From an uncultured Oscillospiraceae bacterium (lineage in GTDB: Bacteria; Bacillota; Clostridia; Oscillospirales; Oscillospiraceae), in the NCBI GenBank assembly GCA_944387285.1, contig CALXEH010000012.1, positions 1 to 43,992 on the forward strand: a stretch of 43,992 nucleotides of DNA. Direction: 5' to 3'. The position numbers were made by a program, and so were the translations under genes. Under the pieces are notes generated by a model. It worked only from the letters and a program-made list of their open reading frames with translations, had not been told where the DNA came from and searched no databases. Shown here piece after piece: positions 1 through 8,017 of this stretch. The stretch's first letter is position 1. Each line of letters opens with the position of its first letter.

Positions 1-666
1 ACCTTCAAGTCCGTCGGCCTGCCCATACTGCTCATCATCGTCATCCAGAGCAGTATCTGGATAAACTTCTCCGTGCCCTATCTCAAGCAGGCGAACCTCT
101 TCTTCATCGCCTACCTCATAGTGAGCGCCATACAGATGGGCGCGAACATCGACTACGCCATCGTCATATCGAGCCGGTATTTCGATTTGAAGAAATCCAT
201 GCCGATTAAGGAGGCCATGGTCGAGACGCTCAACCAGGCCTTCCCGACCATCATCACCTCGGGCGCCATGCTGGCCTCGGCGGGCCTCATCATAGGGCGC
301 ATGACCTCGGACAACACCATCTCGTCCATAGGCACCTGCCTCGGGCGCGGCACGATCATCTCCATTTTCCTCGTCATGGGCGTGCTGCCGCAGATCCTGC
401 TCCTGGGCGACCTGCTCATTGAAAAGACGGCCTTTGCCATCAAGGGCCCGGAGATAACGCACATAGAGGGCAGCACGATAAGGCTGCACGGCCGGGTGCG
501 CGGCCAGATATCGGGCTTCATAGACGCGGACGTGCGCGGCGTCTTCCAGGGCAGCCTGCACGCCATGGTCGAGTCAGGGGCCATAGAAGTGGACGAGACA
601 CGGCCGGAGCTGCCGGCTTCGGAGGGCGAGGACACGCCAGAGGAGGAAAAAGACGATGGTGATTAA
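1..666 (+). CDS. MMPL/RND-family transporter, C-terminal fragment
   Basis: The frame is open from base 1, so the gene begins outside the window; 221 residues are visible. At least four hydrophobic helices occupy roughly the first 140 residues, including one with the ANIDYAIVISSRY segment. That segment, and the pattern of a helix followed by a conserved Asp-Tyr and an E(A/T)-rich cytoplasmic stretch, is typical of the C-terminal membrane half of MMPL/hydrophobe exporter proteins of the RND superfamily. The last 50 or so residues are soluble and end in a very acidic tail (EEEKDDGD). MMPL proteins move lipids or hydrophobic compounds across the cytoplasmic membrane using the proton gradient; the substrate here is unknown. 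Its 3' end overlaps the next gene by 11 bases, so the two are probably translated together. Family assignment is good; the specific role is not determinable. Confidence 0.85.
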   Translation, partial: TFKSVGLPILLIIVIQSSIWINFSVPYLKQANLFFIAYLIVSAIQMGANIDYAIVISSRYFDLKKSMPIKEAMVETLNQAFPTIITSGAMLASAGLIIGRMTSDNTISSIGTCLGRGTIISIFLVMGVLPQILLLGDLLIEKTAFAIKGPEITHIEGSTIRLHGRVRGQISGFIDADVRGVFQGSLHAMVESGAIEVDETRPELPASEGEDTPEEEKDDGD

Positions 667-3600
667 AAGGCTCGCGGCGCTTTTACTGTGCCTGCTTCTG
701 CTGTTCGGGCTGCTGGGCAGCGCCTTTGCCGCCCTGGCGGACGGCGAGACGGAGGAGGCGCCCGGCGTCAGCTACTACATAAACGGCCTCGAGGACCTTT
801 TGACCCTCGCTGACAGCTGCGCCGTGGACAGCTACTCGCAGAACGTCACCGTCTACCTCCAGACCGACCTCGACCTCACGGGCTCGGGCTTCGACTCCAT
901 CCCGACCTTCGGCGGGGTCTTCGAGGGCGGCGGGCACACGATATCCGGGCTTAACCTCACGGCGAACCGCTCGCACACGGGCTTTTTCCGCTACATCCAG
1001 CCCGGGGCGGTCGTGAAGGAGCTGAACGTCTCCGGCGAGGTCCGGCCCGGCGGCTCCGCGCAGTACGCGGGCGGCATCGCGGGCAACAACGCGGGCACCA
1101 TAAAGGACTGCTCCTTCGCCGGCGAGGTAGAGGCCCTCACCTCCACCGGCGGGCTCGTCGGCGCCAACGAGAAGACCGGCGTCATCGAAAACTGCCGCAT
1201 GAGCGGCACGGTCACGGGCCAGCACTACACCGGCGGCATCGCGGGCCAGAACCTCGGCAATATCACCCGCTGCGTCAACTCCGCGGCGGTCAACACCACC
1301 AGCCAGGAAGTCTCCACCGACCTCACCGGCCTGTCCGTCTCGAGCCTCGACTCCACCACCGAGCTCATAAACGACTACACCGACACCGGCGGCATCGCCG
1401 GCTTCTCCTCCGGCGTCGTGAGCGCCTGCGTGAACCGCGGCTCCATAGGCTACGAGCACATGGGCTACAACATTGGCGGCATCGTGGGCCGGCAGTCCGG
1501 CTACGTCGAAAACTGCACGAACAGCGGCAGCGTGCTCGGCCGCAAGGAGGTCGGCGGCATCGTCGGGCAGATGGAGCCCTACCTCACCCTCGATCTGTCG
1601 GCGTCCTCGGCCGAAAACCTCTCCATAGAACTCAGCAAGCTCCACGACCTGCTCGACGTCGCGCTCCTGAACGCCGGCGACAGCTCCACTAACATCACGG
1701 ACCGCCTGAACACCGTCTCCGGCTACATGGGCAGCGCCTCCGAGGACCTGGCGTACATCGCGGGCGAGACCGTGGACTTCGTGGACAGCACCGTCGCCTC
1801 ACTCAACGAGATACTCAGCCGCATCGACTACGTCTCCGACAGCGCGCCCTATATCCTGGGCGACGTGGAGCTCGCCGGGCGGCATATCTCCGAGGCCATG
1901 GGCTGGCTCGGCGAGGCCAACAACGACCTGGCCGTCATAGGCAAAATGCAGGGGAACACCTACGACGAGACTGACCACAAGCTCCTGAGCGTCACCACCG
2001 GCACCGGCGGCAGGGCCAGCCTGAGCACCTCCAACCCCGCGGCCGGCAGCACGGTCGAGGTGTCGCTCCTGCCCGACGCGGGCTACGAGGTCGGGAATAT
2101 CGAGATAGTCGACGCCGACGGCTATGCCGTGGGCTACATATACGACGATGTCACTGGCACGGTCATCTTCACCATGCCCACACTCTCGGGCGACCCCGTG
2201 AACGACCCCGTGAACGCCAGGGCTAAGAACACCGTCGTGCGCGTGAGCTTCGTGCCGGAGGCGACATACTTTGAGAATACGGGCAACACCCTGCGCATCA
2301 GTACGGGCGCGGGCGGCACGGTGACTGCGGACAACTATGCCCCGGCGGCGGGCATGCAGGTCACCCTGTACGTCGGCACCGAGCGGGGCTACGAGCTCTC
2401 CGGGCTGTATGTCACGGCCTCGGACGGCACTTCGCCGACACTCGCGCGGCTCGACGACCTCGGGACGATGTACAGCTTCACCATGCCCGAGGGCACGGCG
2501 GATGTCACCGCCACCTTCAGGCGCGGCAGCGACTGGGACACCGTCGCCGACGCCGCCGATACCATAGGAGCGGCGGGCGACCAGCTCGGCACGGCCTTCG
2601 ACAACGCCTCGGCGCAGTCGCAGGTGCTCATGGCGAAGCTCAACGAGCTGCTCAACAGCCCCAACCCCAGCGAGGCGCAGATACAGGCCCTGCTGGACGC
2701 ACTCAACGCCCTCTCCGGCAGCCTGACCGCCGCCGGCGGCGCGGTCACCGACGTCATCGGCGCGGCGAACACCATCGCCGGCACCACCGGGCCCTATGTC
2801 ACGGACGCGGTCGTGGCCCTCAACGAGCACCTGGGCTACGCCATGCAGAGCCTGCAGGCCGCCTCGAACAGCATAACGGACGCCGTGGCGGGCGTGCGCG
2901 AGGTGCTCAGCTACTTGAACGGCCTGCCCGACGTGCAGTTCCAGGGCCTCGGCAGCGAGTACAGCCAGAGGGTGGACTCCCTCTGCGGCAACATGCAGAA
3001 CATCTCCAGCGCGCTCACGGCGCTCAACACCGAGCTCGGCAGCTCCGCCACGGTGCTGGTGAGCGACCTGCGTAAGGTGAACGACCAGTTCTCGGTCGTC
3101 ATGCTCATGCTGGTGGAGGCCATCAAGGCCGCGGCCTCGCCGAGCATAGGCGACGTGTTCACGGACGTCTCGGAGGAGGCGGGCTCGGCCACGGACGGCA
3201 ACGTCGCCGGATGCGGGAACACGGGCTCGGTCTACGGCGACGTGAACGTGGGCGGCATTGCGGGCGCTATGGCCATAGAATTCGACTTCGACCCCGAGAG
3301 CGACCTGACCGGCTCGAGCACGATCTCGCGGGCCTTCAACAGCCGCTGCATCCTGCGCGGCTGCGAGAACAACGGGCGCGTCCTGGCCAAGGACAACTGC
3401 GCCGGCGGCGTGGTCGGGCTGATGGAGCTCGGCGTGACGCAAAACTGTGAGAACTACGGCTCGGCGGCGTCGGAGAGCGGCGACTATGTCGGCGGCATCG
3501 CGGGCAGCAGCGCGTCGACGATAAGGGCCTGCTGGGCGATGTGCCCGCTCTCGGGCGACGACTGGATAGGCGGCATAGCCGGCCTGGGCACGAAGCTCTA

Positions 3601-4504
3601 CGACTGCCGCAGCCTCGTGGAAATAGACGCGGGCGACGAGTGCCTGGGCGGCATCGCGGGCGCGCTCAACGAGGGAGGCGAGGCCGCGGGCAACGTCTTC
3701 GTCAGCGAGGTGCTGCACGGCATAGACGGCATCAGCTACACCGGCGGGGCCGAGCGCGTGCCCTTCGCCTCGCTCAAGGCGCTCGAGGACGTGCCGGCGG
3801 AGTTTTTGGACCTCAAGCTGGTGTTCGTCGCCGACGGCGTGACGATAAAGACCATACATTTTGAATACGGCGACAGCATCACCGAGGCCGAGGTGCCCGC
3901 GGTGCCCGAGAAGGAGGGCTATACCGGGGCCTGGCCGGAGTTCGACCTCACGAACCTGACCTTCAGCCGGACGCTGGAGGCGGTGTACACGCCGCTGGAC
4001 ACCTCGGTGGCGAGCGCCGAGGGCCGCGACGGCGGGGTGCAGGCCATCGTGCTGGTGGAGGGCAGCTTCAAGCCCGGCGCGAGCGTGGAGGCCACGCTGC
4101 TCTCGAGCGGCGAGGCCCCGGCGGACGTCCCGGCCCTGTCCAGGGGCACGAAATCCATAGAGGAGCTCTCCGTCTCGGTCACGGGCAGCGCCGACGAGGC
4201 CGCGGGCTACAGTGTGCGCTATCTCGCCCCGGAGCAGGAGCGGGCCACCTCCGAAATAGCCCTCTACGTCCGCGAGGAGGGCGGCACTTGGCAGGAGAAG
4301 GACTACGTCGTCCTGGGCAACTACCTCTGCTTCGACGTGGACGGCCCGAATTTCGAGCTCTTCTCGGTGGAGCGCCCGGCGGACATGACGCGGGTCATCA
4401 TAATCGGCGCGGCCGTGGTGGTGCTGGTGCTCATCATAACCATAGGCAGCATCACCCGGCACAAGTCCCGCTCCGGCGGGAAGAAGAAGGCCGCCGCCAA
4501 ATAA
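656..4504 (+). CDS. GLUG-repeat surface protein with helical rods, InlB-type repeats and C-terminal membrane anchor
   Basis: This 1282-residue protein begins inside the MMPL gene. Residues 1-25 form a signal peptide (hydrophobic stretch ending AFA). Residues about 135-305 carry GLUG-type repeats (recurring GGIAG/GGIVG plus C-x-N-x-G/S), which build a beta-helix. Residues about 315-430 are a helical rod, 443-530 and 545-622 are two InlB B-type repeats (TGTGGRASL, TGAGGTVTA starts), and 625-830 is a second helical rod. A second GLUG block spans about 845-1005, followed by a Listeria-type beta repeat near 1055-1112 and a beta domain. One transmembrane helix at about 1245-1264 precedes a basic tail ending GGKKKAAAK, so the body is outside the cell. 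There is no LPXTG motif. It is likely a surface or cell-wall-facing protein co-expressed with the MMPL transporter. Domain naming is firm; function is inference. Confidence 0.85.
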   Translation: MVIKRLAALLLCLLLLFGLLGSAFAALADGETEEAPGVSYYINGLEDLLTLADSCAVDSYSQNVTVYLQTDLDLTGSGFDSIPTFGGVFEGGGHTISGLNLTANRSHTGFFRYIQPGAVVKELNVSGEVRPGGSAQYAGGIAGNNAGTIKDCSFAGEVEALTSTGGLVGANEKTGVIENCRMSGTVTGQHYTGGIAGQNLGNITRCVNSAAVNTTSQEVSTDLTGLSVSSLDSTTELINDYTDTGGIAGFSSGVVSACVNRGSIGYEHMGYNIGGIVGRQSGYVENCTNSGSVLGRKEVGGIVGQMEPYLTLDLSASSAENLSIELSKLHDLLDVALLNAGDSSTNITDRLNTVSGYMGSASEDLAYIAGETVDFVDSTVASLNEILSRIDYVSDSAPYILGDVELAGRHISEAMGWLGEANNDLAVIGKMQGNTYDETDHKLLSVTTGTGGRASLSTSNPAAGSTVEVSLLPDAGYEVGNIEIVDADGYAVGYIYDDVTGTVIFTMPTLSGDPVNDPVNARAKNTVVRVSFVPEATYFENTGNTLRISTGAGGTVTADNYAPAAGMQVTLYVGTERGYELSGLYVTASDGTSPTLARLDDLGTMYSFTMPEGTADVTATFRRGSDWDTVADAADTIGAAGDQLGTAFDNASAQSQVLMAKLNELLNSPNPSEAQIQALLDALNALSGSLTAAGGAVTDVIGAANTIAGTTGPYVTDAVVALNEHLGYAMQSLQAASNSITDAVAGVREVLSYLNGLPDVQFQGLGSEYSQRVDSLCGNMQNISSALTALNTELGSSATVLVSDLRKVNDQFSVVMLMLVEAIKAAASPSIGDVFTDVSEEAGSATDGNVAGCGNTGSVYGDVNVGGIAGAMAIEFDFDPESDLTGSSTISRAFNSRCILRGCENNGRVLAKDNCAGGVVGLMELGVTQNCENYGSAASESGDYVGGIAGSSASTIRACWAMCPLSGDDWIGGIAGLGTKLYDCRSLVEIDAGDECLGGIAGALNEGGEAAGNVFVSEVLHGIDGISYTGGAERVPFASLKALEDVPAEFLDLKLVFVADGVTIKTIHFEYGDSITEAEVPAVPEKEGYTGAWPEFDLTNLTFSRTLEAVYTPLDTSVASAEGRDGGVQAIVLVEGSFKPGASVEATLLSSGEAPADVPALSRGTKSIEELSVSVTGSADEAAGYSVRYLAPEQERATSEIALYVREEGGTWQEKDYVVLGNYLCFDVDGPNFELFSVERPADMTRVIIIGAAVVVLVLIITIGSITRHKSRSGGKKKAAAK

Positions 4505-4535
4505 AAAAACTTCCCCGCGGCCATAAGCCGCGGGG
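4503..4535 (-). terminator. GC-rich hairpin with U-tract on the minus strand
   Basis: A perfect 9-bp stem (CCCCGCGGC at 4513-4521 with GCCGCGGGG at 4527-4535) is followed, when read leftward, by a T-rich tract (complement of 4503-4509). It can stop leftward transcription from the tRNA unit and may also help end the GLUG-protein message from the other side, although no T-run follows it rightward. Confidence 0.7.
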
Positions 4536-4549
4536 ATCTCCCGGAAGCA

Positions 4550-4587
4550 AAAACAAGGGGCCGGACGCTGACTGCGCCCGGCCCCTT
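4550..4587 (-). terminator. Terminator of the tRNA-Ser gene
   Basis: A stem of AAGGGGCCGG (4555-4564) with CCGGCCCCTT (4578-4587) lies directly after the CCA end of the tRNA on the minus strand and is followed leftward by TTGTTTTTG. It is the first of two hairpins in tandem downstream of the tRNA. Confidence 0.75.
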
Positions 4588-4588
4588 C

Positions 4589-4680
4589 TGGCGGAGATGG
4601 AGAGATTCGAACTCTCGAAGGGCTTTTGACCCTTACACGATTTCCAATCGTGCGCGCTCGACCAACTACGCGACATCTCC
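4589..4680 (-). tRNA. tRNA-Ser (anticodon GGA)
   Basis: Read on the minus strand, the acceptor arms GGAGATG and CATCTCC pair across the gene, followed by discriminator G and an encoded CCA. The anticodon stem CACGA/TCGTG encloses the loop TTGGAAA, giving anticodon GGA (plus positions 4643-4645). A long variable arm (AAGGG...CCCTT) and the T-loop GTTCGAATC are present, as expected for a class II serine tRNA that reads UCC/UCU. The length is 92 nt with the CCA. It is a lone tRNA with its own promoter and terminators. Confidence 0.96.
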
Positions 4681-4724
4681 ACGCGCTGTGCCCGAACCGT
4701 TTCATATCCAGTTGATGCCCACAT

Positions 4725-4753
4725 ATAATAAATGAAAAATCGGATAAAGTCAA
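4725..4753 (-). promoter_or_regulatory. Promoter of tRNA-Ser
   Basis: On the minus strand there is TTGACT (complement of 4748-4753), a 17-base spacer and TATTAT (complement of 4725-4730). This is a good sigma-70/A match in an AT-rich gap about 45 bases upstream of the mature tRNA end. Confidence 0.7.
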
Positions 4754-4766
4754 GAGAAACTTGTTC

Positions 4767-5240
4767 TCACAGCGCGCGGAGTATGAGTTCCTTCAGGATG
4801 CCGGCGTGGCGCTCCTCGTCGGAGGCGTTCCGGCGGTAGAGCCCGGCGAGGGCCTCGTCTGCGCCCTGCGCCGCGCTGACGTATGCCGCGGCCGCTTCCA
4901 GCTCGTCGCAGTAGGCCCGGCGCAGGGCGCGCAGCCCTCCGCGCGGCAGCGGGCAGGACTCCGGCGGCAGGTATATCTCGCCCGTGAGCAGGAAGTGCTC
5001 GCCCTGCAGCGAGCGCAGGTGCCCTCTCTCGTCCCGCGCCAGTTCCCTGAGCCTCTGCGCAAAGCGCGGGAAGCGCCCCGCGGCCGCCTCGTAATAGGCC
5101 GCGGCACAGGCTTCGTCCGCGATGAAGCCCCGCAGGGCCTCCAGGCCGTTTTCCCGCCCGTCGGCCTCCGGCTGCCCGCCGCAGACCCGGCTCCAGACCG
5201 CGCCGAAGCCCTCCAGCGCCGCCTTAGTGTTCGCGTCCAT
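4767..5240 (-). CDS. Small ferritin-like (rubrerythrin-type) protein
   Basis: The 157-residue product looks like a four-helix bundle with the two-fold pattern of a di-iron ferritin-like fold. A Glu-rich helix (about 34-52) is followed by ExxH at E71-H74 (DERGHL), then another Glu-rich helix (about 104-122, DELEAAAAY) and ExxH at E142-H145 (DEERHAG). It lacks the rubredoxin-like zinc/iron tail of classical rubrerythrin. The start is set at 5240 because GGAGG lies 8 bases upstream of that ATG; the frame continues upstream but without a ribosome site. It may act in peroxide or iron handling, which is inferred from the fold alone. It is divergent from rsmE. Confidence 0.72.
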   Translation of the reverse strand: MDANTKAALEGFGAVWSRVCGGQPEADGRENGLEALRGFIADEACAAAYYEAAAGRFPRFAQRLRELARDERGHLRSLQGEHFLLTGEIYLPPESCPLPRGGLRALRRAYCDELEAAAAYVSAAQGADEALAGLYRRNASDEERHAGILKELILRAL

Positions 5241-5283
5241 GTCTTCAACCTCCACTATGTTCCTGCTACATATTATGCCGCGC

Positions 5284-5312
5284 TTGAAAAGGCGTGACGG
5301 ATGTGAGATAAT
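5284..5312 (+). promoter_or_regulatory. Promoter of rsmE
   Basis: TTGAAA (5284-5289), a 17-base spacer and GATAAT (5307-5312) lie about 31 bases before the rsmE start codon, within the divergent gap to the ferritin-like gene. Confidence 0.6.
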
Positions 5313-5343
5313 CAGAAAAAAGCCGAAGCGGAGGTCTGGGGAT

Positions 5344-6081
5344 ATGGCGAGGTTTTTCATGGCCGGGACGAACATAAAGGACGGCCGGGCGATAATACGC
5401 GGGCAGGATGCGGAGCACATCCGCGTGCTGAGGATGCGCCCCGGCGAGGACGTGGTCATCTGCGACGGGCAGGGCACGGACTACCGCTGCCGGCTGGTGA
5501 GCTCCGCCCCGGGCGAGGCCGAGGCCGAGGTGCTCGAGGTCGTGCCCTGCAGGGGCGAACCCGGCGTCGCGGTCACGGTATACGCCGGCCTGCCCAAGGG
5601 CGAGAGGGCCGACTTCCTCGTGCAGAAATGCGTCGAGGCCGGCGCCTCGGACATCGTCTTCTTCAACTGCGAGCGCTGCGTGGCCCGGCCCGACGGGCGC
5701 AGCATGGAAAAGAAGCTCGAGCGCTTCTGCCGCATAGCCGAGGCCGCCGCCCAGCAGTCGGGACGGGGCCGGATACCCGAGGTGCGCTACGAGCACAACT
5801 ACGTCGAGATGCTCAACCTCTCGATGAAGGCCGAGGCCGGGCTCTTTATGTACGAGAAGGGCGAGGGCCGGGTCCCCATGAAGCAGGCCATAGAGTCCGC
5901 CGGCAGCTTCAAGACCGCCGCCATAGTCACGGGCCCCGAGGGCGGCTTCACCGAGGCCGAGGCCAGGATGGCCAAAGCCTGCGGCCTCACCCTCTGCTCC
6001 ATGGGCGAGCGCATACTCCGCTGCGAGACCGCGCCCGTCATAGCCGTCAGCGCCGTCATGTACGCCACCGGCAACCTCTGA
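5344..6081 (+). CDS. rsmE: 16S rRNA m3U1498 methyltransferase RsmE
   Basis: This 245-residue protein matches the RsmE family in length and order. An N-terminal PUA-like domain (about 1-70, with the HIRVLRM segment) is followed by a SPOUT methyltransferase domain. The knot region shows ITGPEGG-like VTGPEGGFTEAE (about 199-210) and LGERILRxETA-like MGERILRCETAPV, which bind S-adenosylmethionine. RsmE methylates N3 of U1498 in 16S rRNA in the cytoplasm. The start at 5344 is chosen because GGAGG lies a short distance upstream and the protein then begins MARFFMAG as in the family; the upstream extension of the frame is not supported. It is a single-gene unit ending at a bidirectional terminator. 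Confidence 0.93.
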   Translation: MARFFMAGTNIKDGRAIIRGQDAEHIRVLRMRPGEDVVICDGQGTDYRCRLVSSAPGEAEAEVLEVVPCRGEPGVAVTVYAGLPKGERADFLVQKCVEAGASDIVFFNCERCVARPDGRSMEKKLERFCRIAEAAAQQSGRGRIPEVRYEHNYVEMLNLSMKAEAGLFMYEKGEGRVPMKQAIESAGSFKTAAIVTGPEGGFTEAEARMAKACGLTLCSMGERILRCETAPVIAVSAVMYATGNL

Positions 6082-6097
6082 AACGATACGCGCAAAA

Positions 6098-6125
6098 AGC
6101 CCCGGCCGGAAGGCCGGGGCTTTGT
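6098..6125. terminator. Bidirectional terminator between rsmE and upp
   Basis: A perfect 10-bp stem (AGCCCCGGCC at 6098-6107 with GGCCGGGGCT at 6112-6121) has T-rich sequence on the right and an A-run on the left (6094-6098), so it fits ends of both convergent genes. Confidence 0.85.
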
Positions 6126-6139
6126 CGTGCCTTATGCTC

Positions 6140-6769
6140 TTATTTCGTGCCGAAGATGCGGTCGCCCGCGTCGCCCAGGCCGGGGACTATGTAGCCGTGG
6201 TCGTTCAGGCACTCGTCCATCGCGGCGACGTAGATGTCCACGTCCGGATGCTCGGCCTGCATGCGCTCCACGCCCTCGGGCGCGCCTATGATGCTCATGA
6301 GCTTAATGTGCTTCACGCCGACTTCCTTCAGGAACATCGCCGCCGCGGCCGCGCTGCCGCCGGTGGCGAGCATCGGGTCGACGATAATCGCGTCGCGCTC
6401 CTGGATATCGGGCGGCATCTTGAAGTAGTACTTCACGGGCTCGAGCGTATTCGGGTCGCGGTAGAGGCCGATGTGGCCGACCTTGACGTTCGGCATGAGG
6501 GCCACCATGCCGTCCACCATGCCGAGGCCGGCGCGGAGTATGGGCACCACGGCCAGCTTCTTGCCGGCTATGTGGCGGCAGTGGGCCATGCCCATCGGGG
6601 TCTCGACCTCGAGGTCCCTCAGAGGCAGGTCGCGGGTCGCCTCGTAGCACATCAGCATGGCGATCTCGCTTACCAGCTCGCGGAAGGCCTTGGAGCCGGT
6701 GTTCTTGTCTCTGAGTATCGCCAGCTTGTGCTGGATGAGGGGATGGTCGAATACGTGCACATTGCTCAT
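6140..6769 (-). CDS. upp: Uracil phosphoribosyltransferase
   Basis: The 209-residue length is exactly that of bacterial UPRTases. The PRPP-binding motif [10 protein letters not shown] is present (about 131-140), together with the family segments ILRAGLGM and the C-terminal [14 protein letters not shown], which contacts uracil. The enzyme makes UMP from uracil and PRPP in pyrimidine salvage. A clear AAAGGAGA ribosome site precedes the ATG. It is the last gene of the leftward tsaE-tsaB-upp series, 21 bases after tsaB. Functionally it could use uracil released by the PsuG enzyme encoded about 33 kb away in this window. Confidence 0.97.
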   Translation of the reverse strand: MSNVHVFDHPLIQHKLAILRDKNTGSKAFRELVSEIAMLMCYEATRDLPLRDLEVETPMGMAHCRHIAGKKLAVVPILRAGLGMVDGMVALMPNVKVGHIGLYRDPNTLEPVKYYFKMPPDIQERDAIIVDPMLATGGSAAAAAMFLKEVGVKHIKLMSIIGAPEGVERMQAEHPDVDIYVAAMDECLNDHGYIVPGLGDAGDRIFGTK

Positions 6770-6790
6770 GTGTTTTCGTCTCCTTTTTAT

Positions 6791-7489
6791 TTATGTCCGC
6801 GACAGTCTGGCCTGCCGCTCACGCTCCGCCTGGGACAGCCTCAGATACACCGGCAGCAGCTCCGCTGCCGGAGCGGCCGTTTCCGTTTCCGCTGCCCTGC
6901 AGACGCCGTAGGCGCTCTGCTGCAGCACGGGTTCCGGCGCTATCGTACAGGCGACGCCCAGCTCGCCCAGACGATTATAGCACAGCTTGGCCCCGTCTCC
7001 AACAAGAAAAACGCCCTTTTCGCATTTTTCCAGCTCCTTGGCCAGCTCCTCGACCGAGAGCGCCCGGTCGGGAACAAGCCGGCTGGGTCTGCCGTCTTTT
7101 ATCTCAAAGAGCGCGTTGTAGACCTGCTGCCTTCTCGCGTCCATGCAGCAGCACACCAGCGCGCCCTCGCCCGCCGCCAGGCCGTTCCAGGCCATGGCCG
7201 CCAGGGTCGAGACGCCTATCGCCGGCTTTTCCGCGCCCCAGCACAGGCCCTTCACCGCCGCCACGCCTATGCGTATGCCGGTAAAGGAGCCGGGCCCGCG
7301 CGCCACCGCCACGGCGTCCACCTCCGAGAGCTCCGTCTCGGTGTTCCTCAAAAGGTCCTCGACCATGGGCAGCAGCGTCCGGCTGTGTGTCAGGCCCGAA
7401 CACTGGCTATACTGAGCTATGAGCTCGCCGTCCCGGCAAAGCGCGGCCGAGGCCGCCTTCGCGGACGATTCCAGACCCAGTATCAGCAC
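6791..7489 (-). CDS. tsaB: tRNA threonylcarbamoyladenosine biosynthesis protein TsaB
   Basis: This is a 232-residue ASKHA-fold protein. The N-terminus LILGLESSAKAASAAL and the family signature ARGPGSFTGIRIG (about 65-77) identify TsaB, the partner that dimerises with TsaD in making t6A37 of tRNAs that read ANN codons. The start is GTG at 7489, which overlaps the tsaE stop by 7 bases, so translation is coupled. The order tsaE-tsaB is common in Bacillota. The C-terminal part (about 185-232) is less conserved, as usual in the family. Confidence 0.94.
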   Translation of the reverse strand: MLILGLESSAKAASAALCRDGELIAQYSQCSGLTHSRTLLPMVEDLLRNTETELSEVDAVAVARGPGSFTGIRIGVAAVKGLCWGAEKPAIGVSTLAAMAWNGLAAGEGALVCCCMDARRQQVYNALFEIKDGRPSRLVPDRALSVEELAKELEKCEKGVFLVGDGAKLCYNRLGELGVACTIAPEPVLQQSAYGVCRAAETETAAPAAELLPVYLRLSQAERERQARLSRT

Positions 7490-7908
7490 TCCGACCCCTC
7501 CTCTATCCTGATAAGCCGGGAATTCTCGCCCGTCTTTTCAAATACGACCCTGATCTCGTCGCCGTAGAAGGCGCCCTCGACGTTCTCGCTCCACTCCACG
7601 GCGCAGACCGCGCCCCGGGCCAGGTAGTCCTCCCAGCCAATGTCCCAGAGCTCGTCCGCCGAGGCGAGCCGGTACATATCGAAGTGGATGAGCTCGCGCG
7701 CGCCCAGATACTCGTTCACTATGGTGAAGGTCGGGCTCGAGACGCGGCAGTCTATGCCCATGCCCCGGGCCATGCCGCGCACAAAGGCGGTCTTGCCCGA
7801 GCCGAGCTCCCCATACATGGCGACGACGGCGCCGTCGGGCACCTCAGCGCCGAAACGCTCGCCCGCGAGCTCCGTCTCCCTCTCGCTGTTTGATACTATT
7901 ACCGACAT
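7483..7908 (-). CDS. tsaE: tRNA threonylcarbamoyladenosine biosynthesis ATPase TsaE
   Basis: This 141-residue P-loop protein has Walker A GELGSGKTAF (about 33-42), the switch-like SPTFTIVNEY segment, HFDMYRL (about 74-80) and the C-terminal VEWSENVE typical of TsaE. It is the ATPase that regulates the TsaB-TsaD complex in t6A synthesis. It is the first gene of the tsaE-tsaB-upp operon, with a GGAGG-containing leader just upstream of the ATG. Its promoter region is shared with the divergent SEDS gene. Confidence 0.94.
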   Translation of the reverse strand: MSVIVSNSERETELAGERFGAEVPDGAVVAMYGELGSGKTAFVRGMARGMGIDCRVSSPTFTIVNEYLGARELIHFDMYRLASADELWDIGWEDYLARGAVCAVEWSENVEGAFYGDEIRVVFEKTGENSRLIRIEEGSEC

Positions 7909-7937
7909 GGGCCGCCTCCTTTCCTCTGCGGCTTCAT

Positions 7938-7966
7938 ATTATACACCAGCTTCGGCGTTGCGTAAA
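7938..7966 (-). promoter_or_regulatory. Promoter of tsaE-tsaB-upp
   Basis: On the minus strand there is TTTACG (complement of 7961-7966), a 17-base spacer and a perfect TATAAT (complement of 7938-7943), about 30 bases before tsaE. Its -35 overlaps the -35 of the rightward promoter. Confidence 0.65.
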
Positions 7967-7986
7967 GTCAAAGAATATGATATAAT
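7958..7986 (+). promoter_or_regulatory. Promoter of the SEDS (rodA/ftsW) gene
   Basis: TTGCGT (7958-7963), a 17-base spacer and a perfect TATAAT (7981-7986) lie about 31 bases before the TTG start. The -35 element shares bases 7961-7963 with the -35 of the divergent tsaE promoter. Confidence 0.7.
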
Positions 7987-8017
7987 CAAACGTCAGCGGA
8001 ATCGAGGTGATCGCGCT

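Noticed and set aside
1037..1570. Repeated short DNA motifs that look like a direct-repeat array.
   Set aside because: They are in-frame GLUG protein repeats with uneven spacing and no spacers, not a CRISPR array.
1799..4753. A 984-codon open frame on the minus strand opposite the GLUG-protein gene.
   Set aside because: Its product is Arg/Ala/Val/Asp-rich with no domain sense, and it covers the tRNA gene. It is an antisense shadow caused by GC-rich third positions.
7640..8017. A 126-codon upstream extension of the SEDS gene.
   Set aside because: It would run through tsaE antisense and through the promoter; the TTG at 8018 has a ribosome site at proper spacing.
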